From AWTP1-13 sp963775835 (GTDB taxonomy: Bacteria; Pseudomonadota; Alphaproteobacteria; Rhizobiales; Hyphomicrobiaceae), in NCBI GenBank assembly GCA_963775835.1, contig CAVZKV010000016.1, positions 62,001 to 126,000 of the forward strand: 64,000 nt of DNA, read 5' to 3'. Below are positions 42,402 to 51,690 of this stretch, piece after piece; the first letter of the stretch is position 1; every line of letters starts with the position of its first letter. Under the pieces are notes generated by a model. It searched no databases, was not told the origin of the DNA, and saw nothing but the letters and a program-made list of their open reading frames with translations. Made by a program: the position numbers and the translations under genes.

Positions 42402-43871
42402 TTAGGGCGGCAGACGCGGCGGCTGCCAGGGCGCGCGCGATTGCGGCACGGCGCGCAGCACTAAGCTGAGCGCCCGCGCCAGGGCCGGCGTGCCCAACGC
42501 CTCACCTTGGTAATGGCCGAGACGCACGACTACCAGATCGTGGGTTGGCACGATCAGGGTAATTTGGCCGCCCGAACCGGCCATGTAGTAGGCGTCCTCG
42601 GGCACCGGCCATTGCCGCATCCGGTTGAGCCAAAACATGGCGCCATAGACCGGCTCGGACCATGCCGGCGCCGGCGTGCGCACTAAATTGCTCCAGCCTT
42701 CGGGGAGAAGTCGCTCGCCATTCCAAAGTCCTTCCTGCTGATAGAGCAGACCAAGGCGCAGCCAGTCGCGCGCGCTGCCGAGCTCGTAGCCTTGCAGCAG
42801 AAAATTGCCGTAGGGGTCGGTCTCCAGCACAAATCGCCTGATCCCCAGTTTGTCGAATAGGCGTCTTTGCGGGTAGGACAAGTAATCTTCGCCGCGCGCA
42901 ACAACCGCGCGCTTGATCAGCGCGTTGAGCACGAGCGGGTCGGAGTTACGGTAGCGACCGATCGTGTTGGGCAACCACTGGGCGGGACGGCTGATCGCCC
43001 AGCGGTAGGCATCGATGGCACCCGTATAGACGAAGAGATGATCGGGATAGCCGCGCGCCGGATCAAAATCGGGGTCCTGCGGAGCGATGAAGTGAAGCCC
43101 GCTCGACATCCGCAAGAGATCGGCGATGCGGATGTCCCGGCGTGGGTCCTGCGGCGCCTGCCACTCCTCGATGGGCGCCGGTGCCCAAAGCTGCAAGGCG
43201 CCGTCGTTGATGAGCTGCCCCAGCAAGGTGGCCGTCACGCTCTTGCCCATCGACCAGCCCGGCAGGCGGGTGTCGCGATCGCTGCCCGCCGAATAGCGCT
43301 CGGCAATGATGCGCCCCTTGTGCGCCACGACGAAGGCGGCGGTCAGCCCCTGCGGTGGTTCGAAGGCGGCGGCGACGGCGGCGGCGAGCGTGCGCTGATC
43401 GATCTCGGCGGCGGTGGCGCCGTCCTGGACCGCATCGCCCATCGGCCAAACTTGCGTTTGCGCGTCGGGCAGCGTTGAGGTGACCGGTACGGGGGTGAAG
43501 AGCACGGAATGGGCACCCGCCGGCAGGGTGACGCAGCCTTGATCGCCGATCAGCTTGGCGGTGCGCGTGAGCCCATTCGGCAGGCTGACGGACACGGTCT
43601 GGCTCGCGCTATCGAGCGTCGGCTTGAGGAGGCGACGCTCGGCGCGCGGGGCCACGAAAAAGCCATCCTCGGCGATGGCCGTGGCCAGGTCACGACCGGT
43701 GATAAAGACGGCGGAGCACAAGACCTTGGCAAACCCCGCCGCCGAATGCTCCAAAGGATCACCCGGCGGGACTTGCCATTGGCTGGAAGGCTCGCGCGGC
43801 CAGGCCGGCGCGGTGCCGACGCAGGCAAAGCCGGCAATCAGCGCGGCAGCGAAGAACTCAAGACGGCGCAT
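42402..43871 (-). CDS. Exported serine hydrolase, beta-lactamase/6-aminohexanoate-dimer-hydrolase type
   Basis: 489 residues with signal peptide ('FFAAALIAGFACVGTAPAWP'). The class C-like catalytic SxxK is in 'GWSMGKSVTATLL', the YxN equivalent in 'IGRYRNSDPLVL', and the third motif in 'GSGGQITLIVPTHDLVV'. An extra N-terminal domain of about 150 residues precedes the catalytic part. Periplasmic esterase or amidase; the substrate is not predictable. It is convergent with gfa. Confidence 0.88.
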   Translation of the reverse strand: MRRLEFFAAALIAGFACVGTAPAWPREPSSQWQVPPGDPLEHSAAGFAKVLCSAVFITGRDLATAIAEDGFFVAPRAERRLLKPTLDSASQTVSVSLPNGLTRTAKLIGDQGCVTLPAGAHSVLFTPVPVTSTLPDAQTQVWPMGDAVQDGATAAEIDQRTLAAAVAAAFEPPQGLTAAFVVAHKGRIIAERYSAGSDRDTRLPGWSMGKSVTATLLGQLINDGALQLWAPAPIEEWQAPQDPRRDIRIADLLRMSSGLHFIAPQDPDFDPARGYPDHLFVYTGAIDAYRWAISRPAQWLPNTIGRYRNSDPLVLNALIKRAVVARGEDYLSYPQRRLFDKLGIRRFVLETDPYGNFLLQGYELGSARDWLRLGLLYQQEGLWNGERLLPEGWSNLVRTPAPAWSEPVYGAMFWLNRMRQWPVPEDAYYMAGSGGQITLIVPTHDLVVVRLGHYQGEALGTPALARALSLVLRAVPQSRAPWQPPRLPP

Positions 43872-44170
43872 CCCTGATCTCCCAACGGGCCCGCAATAGG
43901 CCCTCCCAATGGGCCCCCCTAAGGTCTCCTACTCGGCCCAGCCCAAAGGCAACGGCACCCGTCCGTGCCGGCAGAACTCTAAAGGTGTTTTTTACGCGCG
44001 ACGAGCCACCACCCCCAGGCCTTGTGGGTGCGCGCCTATCGCCCAATCGGGGCCAACCTGCTTTTTTTGCTCCGCTGCTCCTCTTGACGGGCACGGCAAA
44101 GCGGCCGATTGAGGCCAAGCAGAGGGACGATGCCACGTGCTCTTTTTAGCAGGCGCGGCCGCGTCCAAAA

Positions 44171-44219
44171 CCCAAGGCCCAAGGCCCAAGACCCAAGACC
44201 CAAGACCCAAGACCCAAGA
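44171..44219. repeat. 7-bp tandem repeat CCCAAG(G/A), seven units
   Basis: Seven contiguous units 60 bp upstream of the DUF3617-like gene. Confidence 0.9.
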
Positions 44220-44277
44220 CAGATGCGCTTGCGCCTGAGGCCACCCAGCTTGCAACGCAGATAGAAGGGGCGAGGTG

Positions 44278-44712
44278 ATGCGGCGTTTCCTGGCGCTAGC
44301 CCTCATCGGCGTCGTGCTCGCAAGCCCGACCAAGGCGGTCGATGCCATCACGCTGCAACCGGGCCGTTATGAGGTGAACGTCCGCCTCGATCTGCCCAAC
44401 ATTGAGGGCCCGGCGGCCGCGAAGGTGACGAGCCTTTGTGTGCCAGCCCAGGATGGGGTCGGCAATCACGGGCTGATGGCGCTGAGCGAAAACAATCCTG
44501 TCGCCCGCTGTCCCGTGGTTAACGTTCGCCAAGAGGGGGCGGCGTTGAGCTTCGACATCGTCTGCCCCGGCGGCAACGCCGCTGTCGCCTCGGCCAGCTA
44601 TCGCCTCGCCGGCACGGCTTTCGACGGGCGCATCAGCATGAAGTTGGGCGGCAAAAACATGACCATGACCGAGACGCAGACGGGTCGCCGCATCGGCGCG
44701 TGCCGACCTTAG
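44278..44712 (+). CDS. DUF3617-like exported protein
   Basis: 144 residues, signal peptide 'LALALIGVVLASPTKAVDA'. 'LQPGRYEVNVRLDLPN', two internal cysteines and the end 'TQTGRRIGACRP' match the layout of DUF3617 proteins (small periplasmic, unknown function). ATG at 44278 with GAGGTG upstream; a GTG one codon earlier is an alternative. Confidence 0.75.
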   Translation: MRRFLALALIGVVLASPTKAVDAITLQPGRYEVNVRLDLPNIEGPAAAKVTSLCVPAQDGVGNHGLMALSENNPVARCPVVNVRQEGAALSFDIVCPGGNAAVASASYRLAGTAFDGRISMKLGGKNMTMTETQTGRRIGACRP

Positions 44713-44739
44713 CGGCCGAGCTCTCTCGCTCCCCTCGCT

Positions 44740-44808
44740 GTCTCTCTCTTTCTCTTTTTCTCTTTTTCTCTTTTTCCCTCTTTCCCACTTTCCCTCTGTC
44801 TCTCTCGA
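44740..44808. repeat. Pyrimidine-rich low-complexity tract
   Basis: About 70 bases of nearly pure C and T with TCTCTTTT-type periodicity, directly after the DUF3617-like gene. On transcription from the left this gives a U/C-rich RNA; on the right it ends before the convergent hydrolase. Confidence 0.85.
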
Positions 44809-44904
44809 GCCCAGGTCTAGCGCCGGGCGCCCTTTGCCCGGTGAGCTCAAGGATCGGGCGAGGACCGGTGGGGGGTGGACCGAGCGCGGCCTTCGAGAGC
44901 GGCC

Positions 44905-45816
44905 TCAGCCGACGCTGCGTTTGAGGGGCGCCGGCGCCGGGACTTTGAGGTGCGCCGGCGCCCGCAACACGTCGACGATTTCGCTCAGATCCTCGCGACG
45001 ATCCCCGACACTCGCATCCCCAATGCGCTTTGCGAACGCCGCCGCGCGCTCAACAACAATATCGCGCTGACGATCGACGGTGACGACGTGATAGCTATCG
45101 TCGAGGACGCAGGTCTCGACCCGGCCGCCAAGCGCGCCCTGCAAATAGGCGGCATTGCCGAGGCTCGCCCGATCATCGTGCCGGGGGTGAACGATCAAGG
45201 TCGGCTGCCGAATGCGTCGCAGTTCGTGCCGGACCACGGCGACGAGCCGGCGCATCTCGAGCATCACTCGGCCGGGATTGCACATTTGTCCGGCCTGCGA
45301 GCTGTCACCGCTGTTGATTGCGGCGGTGACCAGGGCACGCACCCGCGGATCCTTGATGCCATAAGGGTCGCGTTCGGCGAAGCGGACCAGATTGGCGCTC
45401 CACTCGGACCGCACCAAATTGAAGAAAATGCTATACCAGGGCACGCCCCAGCCATCGAGCTTCAGGGTGGGGGCGAACAAGGTGGTCGCTTGCACGTCCA
45501 TGGGATATTCGGCGGCCAAGTGCAGGGCGAGAATCGCACCCATCGACAGGCCGCCAACGATCACCTTCTTACAGGTGTTGCGCAGCTCTCGATGCGCCGT
45601 CTGAACCGAGTGATACCAATCCTTCCAACCGGTGGCGCGCAGATCCTCGAAGCCGCCGCAGTGACCGGCCAGCTGTGGGCAATGCACGGTGTAGCCCGCC
45701 CTTGCCAGTCCGCGGGCGACAAATCGCATCTCAACGGGCGTGCCGCCGAGCCCATGGATTAAGAGAAAGCCGACGGGCCCACCCCGAAAGGTCTCGCTGA
45801 AGTCTTGCATGGCCAT
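44905..45816 (-). CDS. Alpha/beta hydrolase, carboxylesterase (Est30-like)
   Basis: 303 residues. Oxyanion strand 'GFLLIHGLGGTPVEMR', nucleophile elbow 'VGGLSMGAILAL', acid in 'IVHPRHDDRAS', catalytic His in 'LDDSYHVVTVD'. These fit the monoacylglycerol lipase/carboxylesterase group, not S-formylglutathione hydrolase. Lies 42 bp downstream of the MtnX-like phosphatase gene on the same strand, a probable two-gene operon. Confidence 0.88.
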   Translation of the reverse strand: MAMQDFSETFRGGPVGFLLIHGLGGTPVEMRFVARGLARAGYTVHCPQLAGHCGGFEDLRATGWKDWYHSVQTAHRELRNTCKKVIVGGLSMGAILALHLAAEYPMDVQATTLFAPTLKLDGWGVPWYSIFFNLVRSEWSANLVRFAERDPYGIKDPRVRALVTAAINSGDSSQAGQMCNPGRVMLEMRRLVAVVRHELRRIRQPTLIVHPRHDDRASLGNAAYLQGALGGRVETCVLDDSYHVVTVDRQRDIVVERAAAFAKRIGDASVGDRREDLSEIVDVLRAPAHLKVPAPAPLKRSVG

Positions 45817-45858
45817 CAGGGTTACTCGCTTGCGGGGAGGTGTGCTGGCAGGAGCGCC

Positions 45859-46521
45859 TTAAGCGGACTTGCGCACGTTCTGCGCCAGCCAACGGTCGAG
45901 GCAGGCGGTGGCCTCGGCAAAGTCTTGCACGGGCTGATGCGGGAGTTTGCGGAAGCGGCAATGCGCCGCCAGTTGCCCCTTTGCCAGCACCAGGTGCGAA
46001 CGCTCCGCAATGCAGAAATCGGAGCGGCCGTCCCCCACCACGACGCTCAGCGCTTCCCGCGCAGGCGGCGCCCGGTGGCTGCATTTACAGTTTCCAAGTG
46101 ACGCCGCACAGCCGCTCAGCGCGAAGGGAAAGTCGAGCTTCCAGCGATCGCCGCCCAACCACTGCAACCGGTTGGCAAAAAAGGGCAGGTTCAAATCGGC
46201 GGCGCGCAGCACGTCGCCAACGAGGAGATCGAGACCATCGGAAAGGACGACAACGCTCAAGTCCCAGCGGCGACACAAGGCGACGAAGCCGGGAAAGGCG
46301 GGGTCGATCTTAATGCTGCGCACCAGCGCGGCGATGGCTTCGGGGGTGGCCCTCAGCAAATCGACCTGTTGGGCCATGCAGTCGCGTGCCGTCCGTCGGC
46401 CCTCCTGCCACTCGCGCTCGATCGTGCGCCAGGACGGATCGCAAAAGCGGGCAAACAACGTATCGGTGGGATCGCTCGGCGCGATTGTGCCATCGAAGTC
46501 GACATAGACCCTTCCCAGCAT
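45859..46521 (-). CDS. HAD-IB family phosphatase, MtnX-like
   Basis: 220 residues. Nucleophile motif 'VYVDFDGTIAPSDPTDTL', motif II/III 'VVVLSDGLDLLV', motif IV 'VVVGDGRSDFCIAERS'. MtnX acts in methionine salvage, but many relatives have other phospho-substrates. Other mtn genes are not in view. Start is the ATG in 'MLGRVYVDFDG'; the longer frame to 46572 has no obvious ribosome-binding site. Coupled with the hydrolase downstream. Confidence 0.87.
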   Translation of the reverse strand: MLGRVYVDFDGTIAPSDPTDTLFARFCDPSWRTIEREWQEGRRTARDCMAQQVDLLRATPEAIAALVRSIKIDPAFPGFVALCRRWDLSVVVLSDGLDLLVGDVLRAADLNLPFFANRLQWLGGDRWKLDFPFALSGCAASLGNCKCSHRAPPAREALSVVVGDGRSDFCIAERSHLVLAKGQLAAHCRFRKLPHQPVQDFAEATACLDRWLAQNVRKSA

Positions 46522-46640
46522 TTGAGCCCTTTCAGCGCGAGCCAGTGCCGCCCACACCTGTTTATTGTGCACTGCGCAATCGCCTTATGGCCCCTCGCCA
46601 TGGGGCGAAAAAGTGTCAAATGGTCCCGGGACTTATCACA

Positions 46641-46919
46641 CTAATTTGAATTCCAACCTGAACTCTCGGTTATGGCGGTCTCCTGCGGCAAATAGTGCGC
46701 GGGGGATGGGGACCGCCCGCCGGCTGAGGCGCGATCGTTGTCGGGCCGCGACAGCTGCTCGGCGGTGGCCTCGAGCTGATCGAGCCGTTCCAGCATGTGT
46801 TTGACGTCGCGCGACAGCTCCTCGGGGGCGAGGCCCTGCGTGGCCCAGCGCAAGGAAGAGCCGATGCGGGACAGAAAATAGATATTGTTGACGCGCGCAG
46901 TAAACTTTGGCTTTTGCAT
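46641..46919 (-). CDS. Small hypothetical protein
   Basis: 92 residues from the ATG in 'MQKPKFTARVNNIYFL'. The central helix 'EELSRDVKHMLERLDQLEAT' is amphipathic; the C-terminal third is polar and low complexity. Not recognised. Composition is natural in the first 60 residues, so it is kept with moderate confidence. Confidence 0.5.
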   Translation of the reverse strand: MQKPKFTARVNNIYFLSRIGSSLRWATQGLAPEELSRDVKHMLERLDQLEATAEQLSRPDNDRASAGGRSPSPAHYLPQETAITESSGWNSN

Positions 46920-47395
46920 GTCTCGATCAGGCGGGCGAAGGTGAGGGTCTCGTTGCGGGCGTCCAGGCAGCCAAGGCATCCCGAGCGCATGGGCGAAGAG
47001 GGGAGGTCTGGGCAGCGCCAGCATCGGGAGCTAGCGCGGCAAACGACACCGCGCCGCGGCGCGACGCCAGCGGGCGCACGCGACGACAGCGTGGCGGAGG
47101 TCTCCTTGGCGTTTTCATCACCCCGATCGGGTTGATGGCGATGGCAGCGCCGGAGCCGAGCCTCAGATGGTCAATTGCGGTGCTCGCCGCATCCCCGCTT
47201 TGGGGGAGATTAAGGGCGGCTCGCGACTGCGTCCGTGCCTCGGCTTTGAGCAGCCGACGTTGTCGCGGCGCCGCAACGCGCCAGGGCGCAGCGCGGTCGG
47301 ATATTGTCAAGGCCAAAAGCCAAAGCGCGCCTGCCACCGTCAAGGCGTTGGCATCACGGGGTTGGGCTTGAGCACACTGCGAGGCTTGGCGCGCC
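46920..47395. other. 476-bp gap, nothing recognised
   Basis: No gene, repeat or hairpin of note between the small hypothetical and the Clp-fold protease. Confidence 0.4.
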
Positions 47396-48229
47396 TCACC
47401 TTCCCATCGTCCGCTTCGCCGGCACGTCGATGGGCAAGAATTCCACGCCCGACCTTTGCACGGGTTGCGGGTAGAGCTTCATCAATGCCAGAACCTCGCC
47501 GGGCATGCCGACGGTGACCGGGAGACCCAACTCGGTCGCCTCGTGCGCGGTCAGGGCATAATCGTGCGTCCAGTGTCCGCCCGCCAGCTTCTCCGCCAGC
47601 TTCTCGGCGGACGCCTGGTCGAGCCGCGGGGTCAGCAATTCCACCGCCCCGCGTTTGACCTGCGCCAAGGCTTTTTCGCTCATGTCGGCCAGGACGAGCG
47701 TCAAGTCGAAGATGTGCTCGACGGGTTTGGATTGGGCGACGCGCACGATGCTGGCGGCGGGAAAGCCGGCAATCTGTGGATCGATCGGCCCCAAGACCGA
47801 GAACTCGCCGAGCACGATCTCATCGGCTGCAAGGGCGATGAGCGTGCCTCCGGACATGGCATAGACGGGGACAAACACGGTGACCTTGCCGGGATGCGCC
47901 TCGACGGCGCGCGCGATCTGCATCGCCGCCAACACGAGGCCGCCGGGGGTATGCAAGATGAGATCGATCGGCCGCTCCGGCGGGGTCACCTTGATCGCCG
48001 CGATAATGGTTTGGGCGTCTTCCAAATCGATGTGACGGGCGACGTTGAAACCGAACAGGCTGCGCTTTTCCTGGCGGTGGATCATGGTGATGACGCGGCT
48101 CCCGCGCGCCTTTTCGATGCTCTGGATGGCCTTTAGGCGATGGAACGCGAACCATCTGCCCGTCAGGAGCGGCTGCAGCGCCATGAGGGCTATGAAGATC
48201 CAAATCAGCGTCGAGAAATCGACTGACAT
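47396..48229 (-). CDS. Clp-fold serine protease (SDH/SppA-like), membrane-anchored
   Basis: 277 residues. An N-terminal transmembrane helix ('LIWIFIALMALQPLLTG') is followed by a ClpP/crotonase fold with 'LILHTPGGLVLAAMQIARAV' and the nucleophile region 'VYAMSGGTLIALAADEIVLG'. Belongs to the serine dehydrogenase proteinase family (Clp-fold, PF01972-like). Probable role in membrane protein quality control. Alone on its strand. Confidence 0.88.
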   Translation of the reverse strand: MSVDFSTLIWIFIALMALQPLLTGRWFAFHRLKAIQSIEKARGSRVITMIHRQEKRSLFGFNVARHIDLEDAQTIIAAIKVTPPERPIDLILHTPGGLVLAAMQIARAVEAHPGKVTVFVPVYAMSGGTLIALAADEIVLGEFSVLGPIDPQIAGFPAASIVRVAQSKPVEHIFDLTLVLADMSEKALAQVKRGAVELLTPRLDQASAEKLAEKLAGGHWTHDYALTAHEATELGLPVTVGMPGEVLALMKLYPQPVQRSGVEFLPIDVPAKRTMGR

Positions 48230-48386
48230 GGGTCGGCTCCGGGTGACGGGAACGCGAAATAAAAAGCGCAGGACAGCCCAAGGCCTAGCCGACCGTCGTG
48301 GGGCTGGGCAACGCGATTTTTGCCAAATGGCCTCATTTTGCCAAGCAAATCACCTAAGCGGGCGTGCACCTTGGCACGGTGAGCAC

Positions 48387-48710
48387 ATGCACAACGCGTA
48401 CGTGGCGTCGGATTTGCTGCCCGCAGTGGCTTTTTGGCTCGTTGCCCTCCTGGCCGCAGGGCCGGCCTTTACCATCATGCGCCAGGGCCGGCGCGGGCGG
48501 GCGCGCAGCGCCATCGCCTATCTCGCCGGCTTCTTTTTGGGTCTGGCCGTGACGGTGGGCCTCGCCTTTGCCGTAGCGTCGCTTGTTGCGGCGGACAGCC
48601 CCCTCTTCAATGCCGGGGCGACCGCGGCGTTCTTGGGTCCCTTTACCGGCCTTGTGCATGCAAAGCTGCGCCGAGGGGCGCGGAGGCGGACCAAGTGGGC
48701 CGCGGTCTGA
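48387..48710 (+). CDS. Small two-helix membrane protein
   Basis: 107 residues. Two hydrophobic helices ('LPAVAFWLVALLAAGPAFTI' and 'AGFFLGLAVTVGLAFAVASL') separated by a basic loop, basic C-terminus. Family not recognised. Composition and hydrophobic pattern support coding. Confidence 0.6.
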   Translation: MHNAYVASDLLPAVAFWLVALLAAGPAFTIMRQGRRGRARSAIAYLAGFFLGLAVTVGLAFAVASLVAADSPLFNAGATAAFLGPFTGLVHAKLRRGARRRTKWAAV

Positions 48711-48902
48711 CGGGTCACGCTGGCGCGACCCCCCAACGCCAAAGCATTCCCAGGGCGCGGCGTCTCCATTAGGGTGCCCCCTGATGGGCGTTGGCAGTTG
48801 GGCCCCCCGCCCGGCCGCCCATCGAGGATACCGGTCGCATCGCCGAGCCAAGGCATGCTGAGCAATGACAATGGCGCGGGTCGGCGCGTCGCCGGGAGGA
48901 GC

Positions 48903-50126
48903 ATGAGGCAGTCATACGGTTGGGTCGTTGTCGGCGCGGGCATGCTGATGACCTGCATCGCCATGGGAGCGATGCTCTCGCTCGCCGTCTTTCTGCAGCC
49001 GTTGGCGGCCGAGACGGGCTGGTCGCGCACGGGCATTTCGACGGCCGCGACGCTCGACTTCCTGTGCATGGGCGCGGCCGCTCTTGGCTGGGGTGTGCTG
49101 TCGGACCGTTACGGAACGCGCATCGTGGTACTGTTGGGCAGCGCGCTTCTGGGCCTTGGCCTGGTCGCGGCCAGCCGCGCCGACACCCTGCTGCAGTTTC
49201 AGCTGCTGTTCGGCGGCTTGGTCGGCATCGCGGCGGGCAGCTTCTATGCGCCGATGATGGCCGCGGCGACCAGCTGGCTCGAGCATCGTCGCAATCTTGC
49301 CGCCGCCCTGGTTTCGGCCGGCATGGGCATCGGTTCGATGACGGTCTCGCCGCTGGCGGCGTGGCTGATTAGCGCTTTCGACTGGCGCACGGCCATGTTC
49401 GCCATTGGCTGCCTGGCCTGGATCCTGCTGCTCCCGGCGGCTTTGCTGGTGCGGCGACCGCCGCAAAGCGCGCTAGCGCTCGCGGCGGGTCCCGCGACGC
49501 AGCAGGAGCCCTATCCCATGAGCAGCACCGAGGCGGTGCTCACGCCGCAGTTCGCCGCGATTGCGCTGGCACATTTTGCCTGTTGCGCGGCGCATTCGGG
49601 GCCCATCTTTCACATGGTCTCCTACGCCACGCTCTGCGGTCTGCCGGCGATGCTCGCCGTCAGCGTCTTTGGCGTGGCCGGTCTCGCCGGCTTGGGCGGC
49701 CGCATCGGGCTCGGCATTGCCGCCGATCGGCTCGGGGCCAAACCCGTGCTGGTCGCGGGGTTGCTCGTGCAGGCGCTGGCGGTGGGTGCCTACCTTTTTG
49801 TCAGTGAGCTGAAAGAATTCTACGCCCTCTCGGTCATTTTCGGGCTGGCGTACGGCGGCGTCATGCCGCTTTATGCCGTGCTGGTGCGGGACTTTTTTGG
49901 TCCCCATATCATGGGCACCCTGTTTGGGGCGGTCTCCATGTTCGCGAGCCTCGGCATGGCGTTCGGTCCCTGGGCGGGCGGCTTTGTGTACGACAGCTAT
50001 GGCAGCTATGCCTGGCTCTACCTGGGCTCGTTTGCCATCGGGCTCGCGGCGGTGGCCATTGCGCAGACCTTCCGCCCGGGCCGGGCGCCGCCACGGCAGG
50101 ACGAATTCGCGCTCAAGCCCGCTTGA
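48903..50126 (+). CDS. MFS transporter, OFA/monocarboxylate-type
   Basis: 407 residues, 12 helices. 'SYGWVVVGAGMLMTCIAMGA' and 'FLQPLAAETGWSRTGISTAA' are typical of the oxalate/formate and monocarboxylate-like MFS group; 'GVLSDRYGTRIVVLLGSALL' is the helix 2-3 loop. Likely carrier of a carboxylate. Start is the ATG after GGGAGGAGC; an upstream ATG at 48855 would add 16 residues. Confidence 0.88.
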   Translation: MRQSYGWVVVGAGMLMTCIAMGAMLSLAVFLQPLAAETGWSRTGISTAATLDFLCMGAAALGWGVLSDRYGTRIVVLLGSALLGLGLVAASRADTLLQFQLLFGGLVGIAAGSFYAPMMAAATSWLEHRRNLAAALVSAGMGIGSMTVSPLAAWLISAFDWRTAMFAIGCLAWILLLPAALLVRRPPQSALALAAGPATQQEPYPMSSTEAVLTPQFAAIALAHFACCAAHSGPIFHMVSYATLCGLPAMLAVSVFGVAGLAGLGGRIGLGIAADRLGAKPVLVAGLLVQALAVGAYLFVSELKEFYALSVIFGLAYGGVMPLYAVLVRDFFGPHIMGTLFGAVSMFASLGMAFGPWAGGFVYDSYGSYAWLYLGSFAIGLAAVAIAQTFRPGRAPPRQDEFALKPA

Positions 50127-50178
50127 CCGGCTGTCGCCGGCGACGGGGCCGCCGGCACAAGGGCGACCGCCGGCAGCC

Positions 50179-50977
50179 TCAGCGGCGCCGGGCCGAGACC
50201 TGCTCAGATTTGCACTTTTCCATCGGCATCGCCGTCGTCGACCAGCCGTCCTTGACGACGGTCACGACATAGCGCCGGCAGCCGGTGGCGGCGCCGGCGA
50301 CGAAGCGCACCCGAAACAGCGCGAGCTCGGGCTTGCGTTGACGCGGCCAGACGAAGACGGCGGTATCGGAGGTTTCCTTCAGCGCCGTCTCGATGGCATA
50401 GCCGGCATTGCGATAATCCGTCGCCGACAGGCGCGCCAGCAGCACGGCGGACAGGTCGGGATGCAGGCCAACGGCGGCGGCGCGCACTTGGTAGGGGTTT
50501 GAGGGGTCGACGGTCGGTGGGGCAAGCGGTTGCCCCGGCGTGCCCGCCGACGCCGACGGGGGCAGCGCGGCCGTCGTCAGGGGCGATGGCTCCGCCGCCG
50601 ATGCGGCGACTGGGGCCGGCGGGGCCGCGATCGGCGGCGCGGCTGCGCACGGCGGTTGACGGCAGCGGTTCCAGGGCCGCCGGTTTGGCCAGCGCGTCGC
50701 TGCGGTTGGGCGCGGCGGCGATGCGCGCGGTCGGTTGCGCCTCCAGTCGGGCGCCGAGGCGCTCGATCAGGCGCGAAAGATCGGGGGCGATCTCGGTCGG
50801 CAGCCACTGACGCCATGACGGATCGCCAAGGATTACCCAGCCGACGGCACACACCACGGTGAGCAACAGGCCGCTTTTGAGCACGGCCTTGCCGCGGCCC
50901 GCAAGGGGTGGGCCGATCCTCTCGCCCGGCAGCATTTCATCGTCGTCGAAGGGCAGGTGACGGGCGCGGGCTGACAT
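50179..50977 (-). pseudogene. Single-pass membrane protein, one frameshift
   Basis: About 265 codons. N-terminal cytosolic part 'LPFDDDEMLPGERIGPPLAG', one transmembrane helix 'SGLLLTVVCAVGWVILG', an Ala/Pro-rich linker, then after a +1 shift near 50632 a folded C-terminal domain ('VRAAAVGLHPDLSAVLLARL', 'GYAIETALKETSDTAVFVWP', 'GCRRYVVTVVKDGWSTTAMP'). Both halves have natural composition in their own frame, and total length is one base over whole codons. Predicted periplasmic C-terminal domain; family unknown. Confidence 0.72.
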
Positions 50978-51116
50978 GGTTTGACCCCTGCTGTCTGTCG
51001 TCGTGAGTTCCCGCGGTTGTATACGCGCCAGCAAATTCCTGGCGAAATGAGGGCAATGCCGCCACGAGAGGCGATGCGGTCGCTGCGGGCTGGGGCTATC
51101 GCGGCCGGTTCGATCG

Positions 51117-51128
51117 GTGATATATCAC
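51117..51128. promoter_or_regulatory. Perfect 12-bp palindrome GTGATATATCAC
   Basis: Lies 25 bp before the GTG start of the DUF6166 gene, overlapping the expected promoter. AT-rich TGATATATCA cores are typical of dimeric repressors; the GntR-type regulator 500 bp downstream is a candidate binder. Confidence 0.6.
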
Positions 51129-51153
51129 ACGCTTTGGGCGGAGGAGGCGGCCC

Positions 51154-51690
51154 GTGAGCAGGTTTGAAGGCAAGCGCACAATCGATGGTTTGGTTGTCAC
51201 CGTCGATGGCCGACGGCTCGATGAGCACTACGAGGCCAAACGCTTTACGTCGTGGGGTTTTGAGTGGACCTACGAGGGTGATAGTCCCCAGCAGCTCGCG
51301 CTTGCCATTCTCATGGAACATCTGGGCGAGAAGGAGCGCGCGATCCGCCTCAGCGGCCCTTTTATGCGCAAAGTCGTGGCCAATCTCGATAACGACTGGG
51401 TGTTGTCCGCGGTTGATATCGACCGCGCCATTGCCGAAATCGAGGCGCCGGGTCAGAGCACAAGGGACGGAGTCCGCGCCAAAATCATAAGGCCAAAAAA
51501 AGGATTGGGTTGCTGCGGGGCGACGACGCCGGCGGCGTCTTGCTGCGGCTCCGTCTCGATCGCCGCGACCAGGACCAAGGCGCCAGCATTTGCCACCGAG
51601 CTGAGGTTCCACGAGCTGAGGTTTAAGTCTGTCCATGACCAGTGTGCTGCTCAGCAAGACGCCGGCGCGGCCTGCGCCGGCCAGGCCTGA
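51154..51690 (+). CDS. DUF6166 domain protein
   Basis: 178 residues, GTG start with GGAGGAGG upstream. Residues 1-95 ('GKRTIDGLVVTVDGRRLDEH', 'GFEWTYEGDSPQQLALAILM', 'VVANLDNDWVLSAVDIDRAI') match DUF6166, a small family of unknown function often near mobile or regulatory genes. The last 80 residues are Cys/Ala-rich and run 56 bp into the GntR gene, so the true C-terminus may be shorter (frame break possible near 51450). A palindromic operator-like site precedes it. Confidence 0.75.
   Translation: MSRFEGKRTIDGLVVTVDGRRLDEHYEAKRFTSWGFEWTYEGDSPQQLALAILMEHLGEKERAIRLSGPFMRKVVANLDNDWVLSAVDIDRAIAEIEAPGQSTRDGVRAKIIRPKKGLGCCGATTPAASCCGSVSIAATRTKAPAFATELRFHELRFKSVHDQCAAQQDAGAACAGQA

Noticed and set aside
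44740..44808. Pyrimidine tract as terminator
   Set aside because: No stem precedes the tract; low complexity alone does not show termination.
44905..45816. S-formylglutathione hydrolase candidate
   Set aside because: Motifs match an Est30-like carboxylesterase and not the esterase D family, despite being near gfa and adhI.
51154..51690. Full 178-residue length as certain DUF6166 protein
   Set aside because: Only the first 95 residues fit; the tail overlapping the GntR gene may be read-through after a frame break, so the end is kept but doubted.
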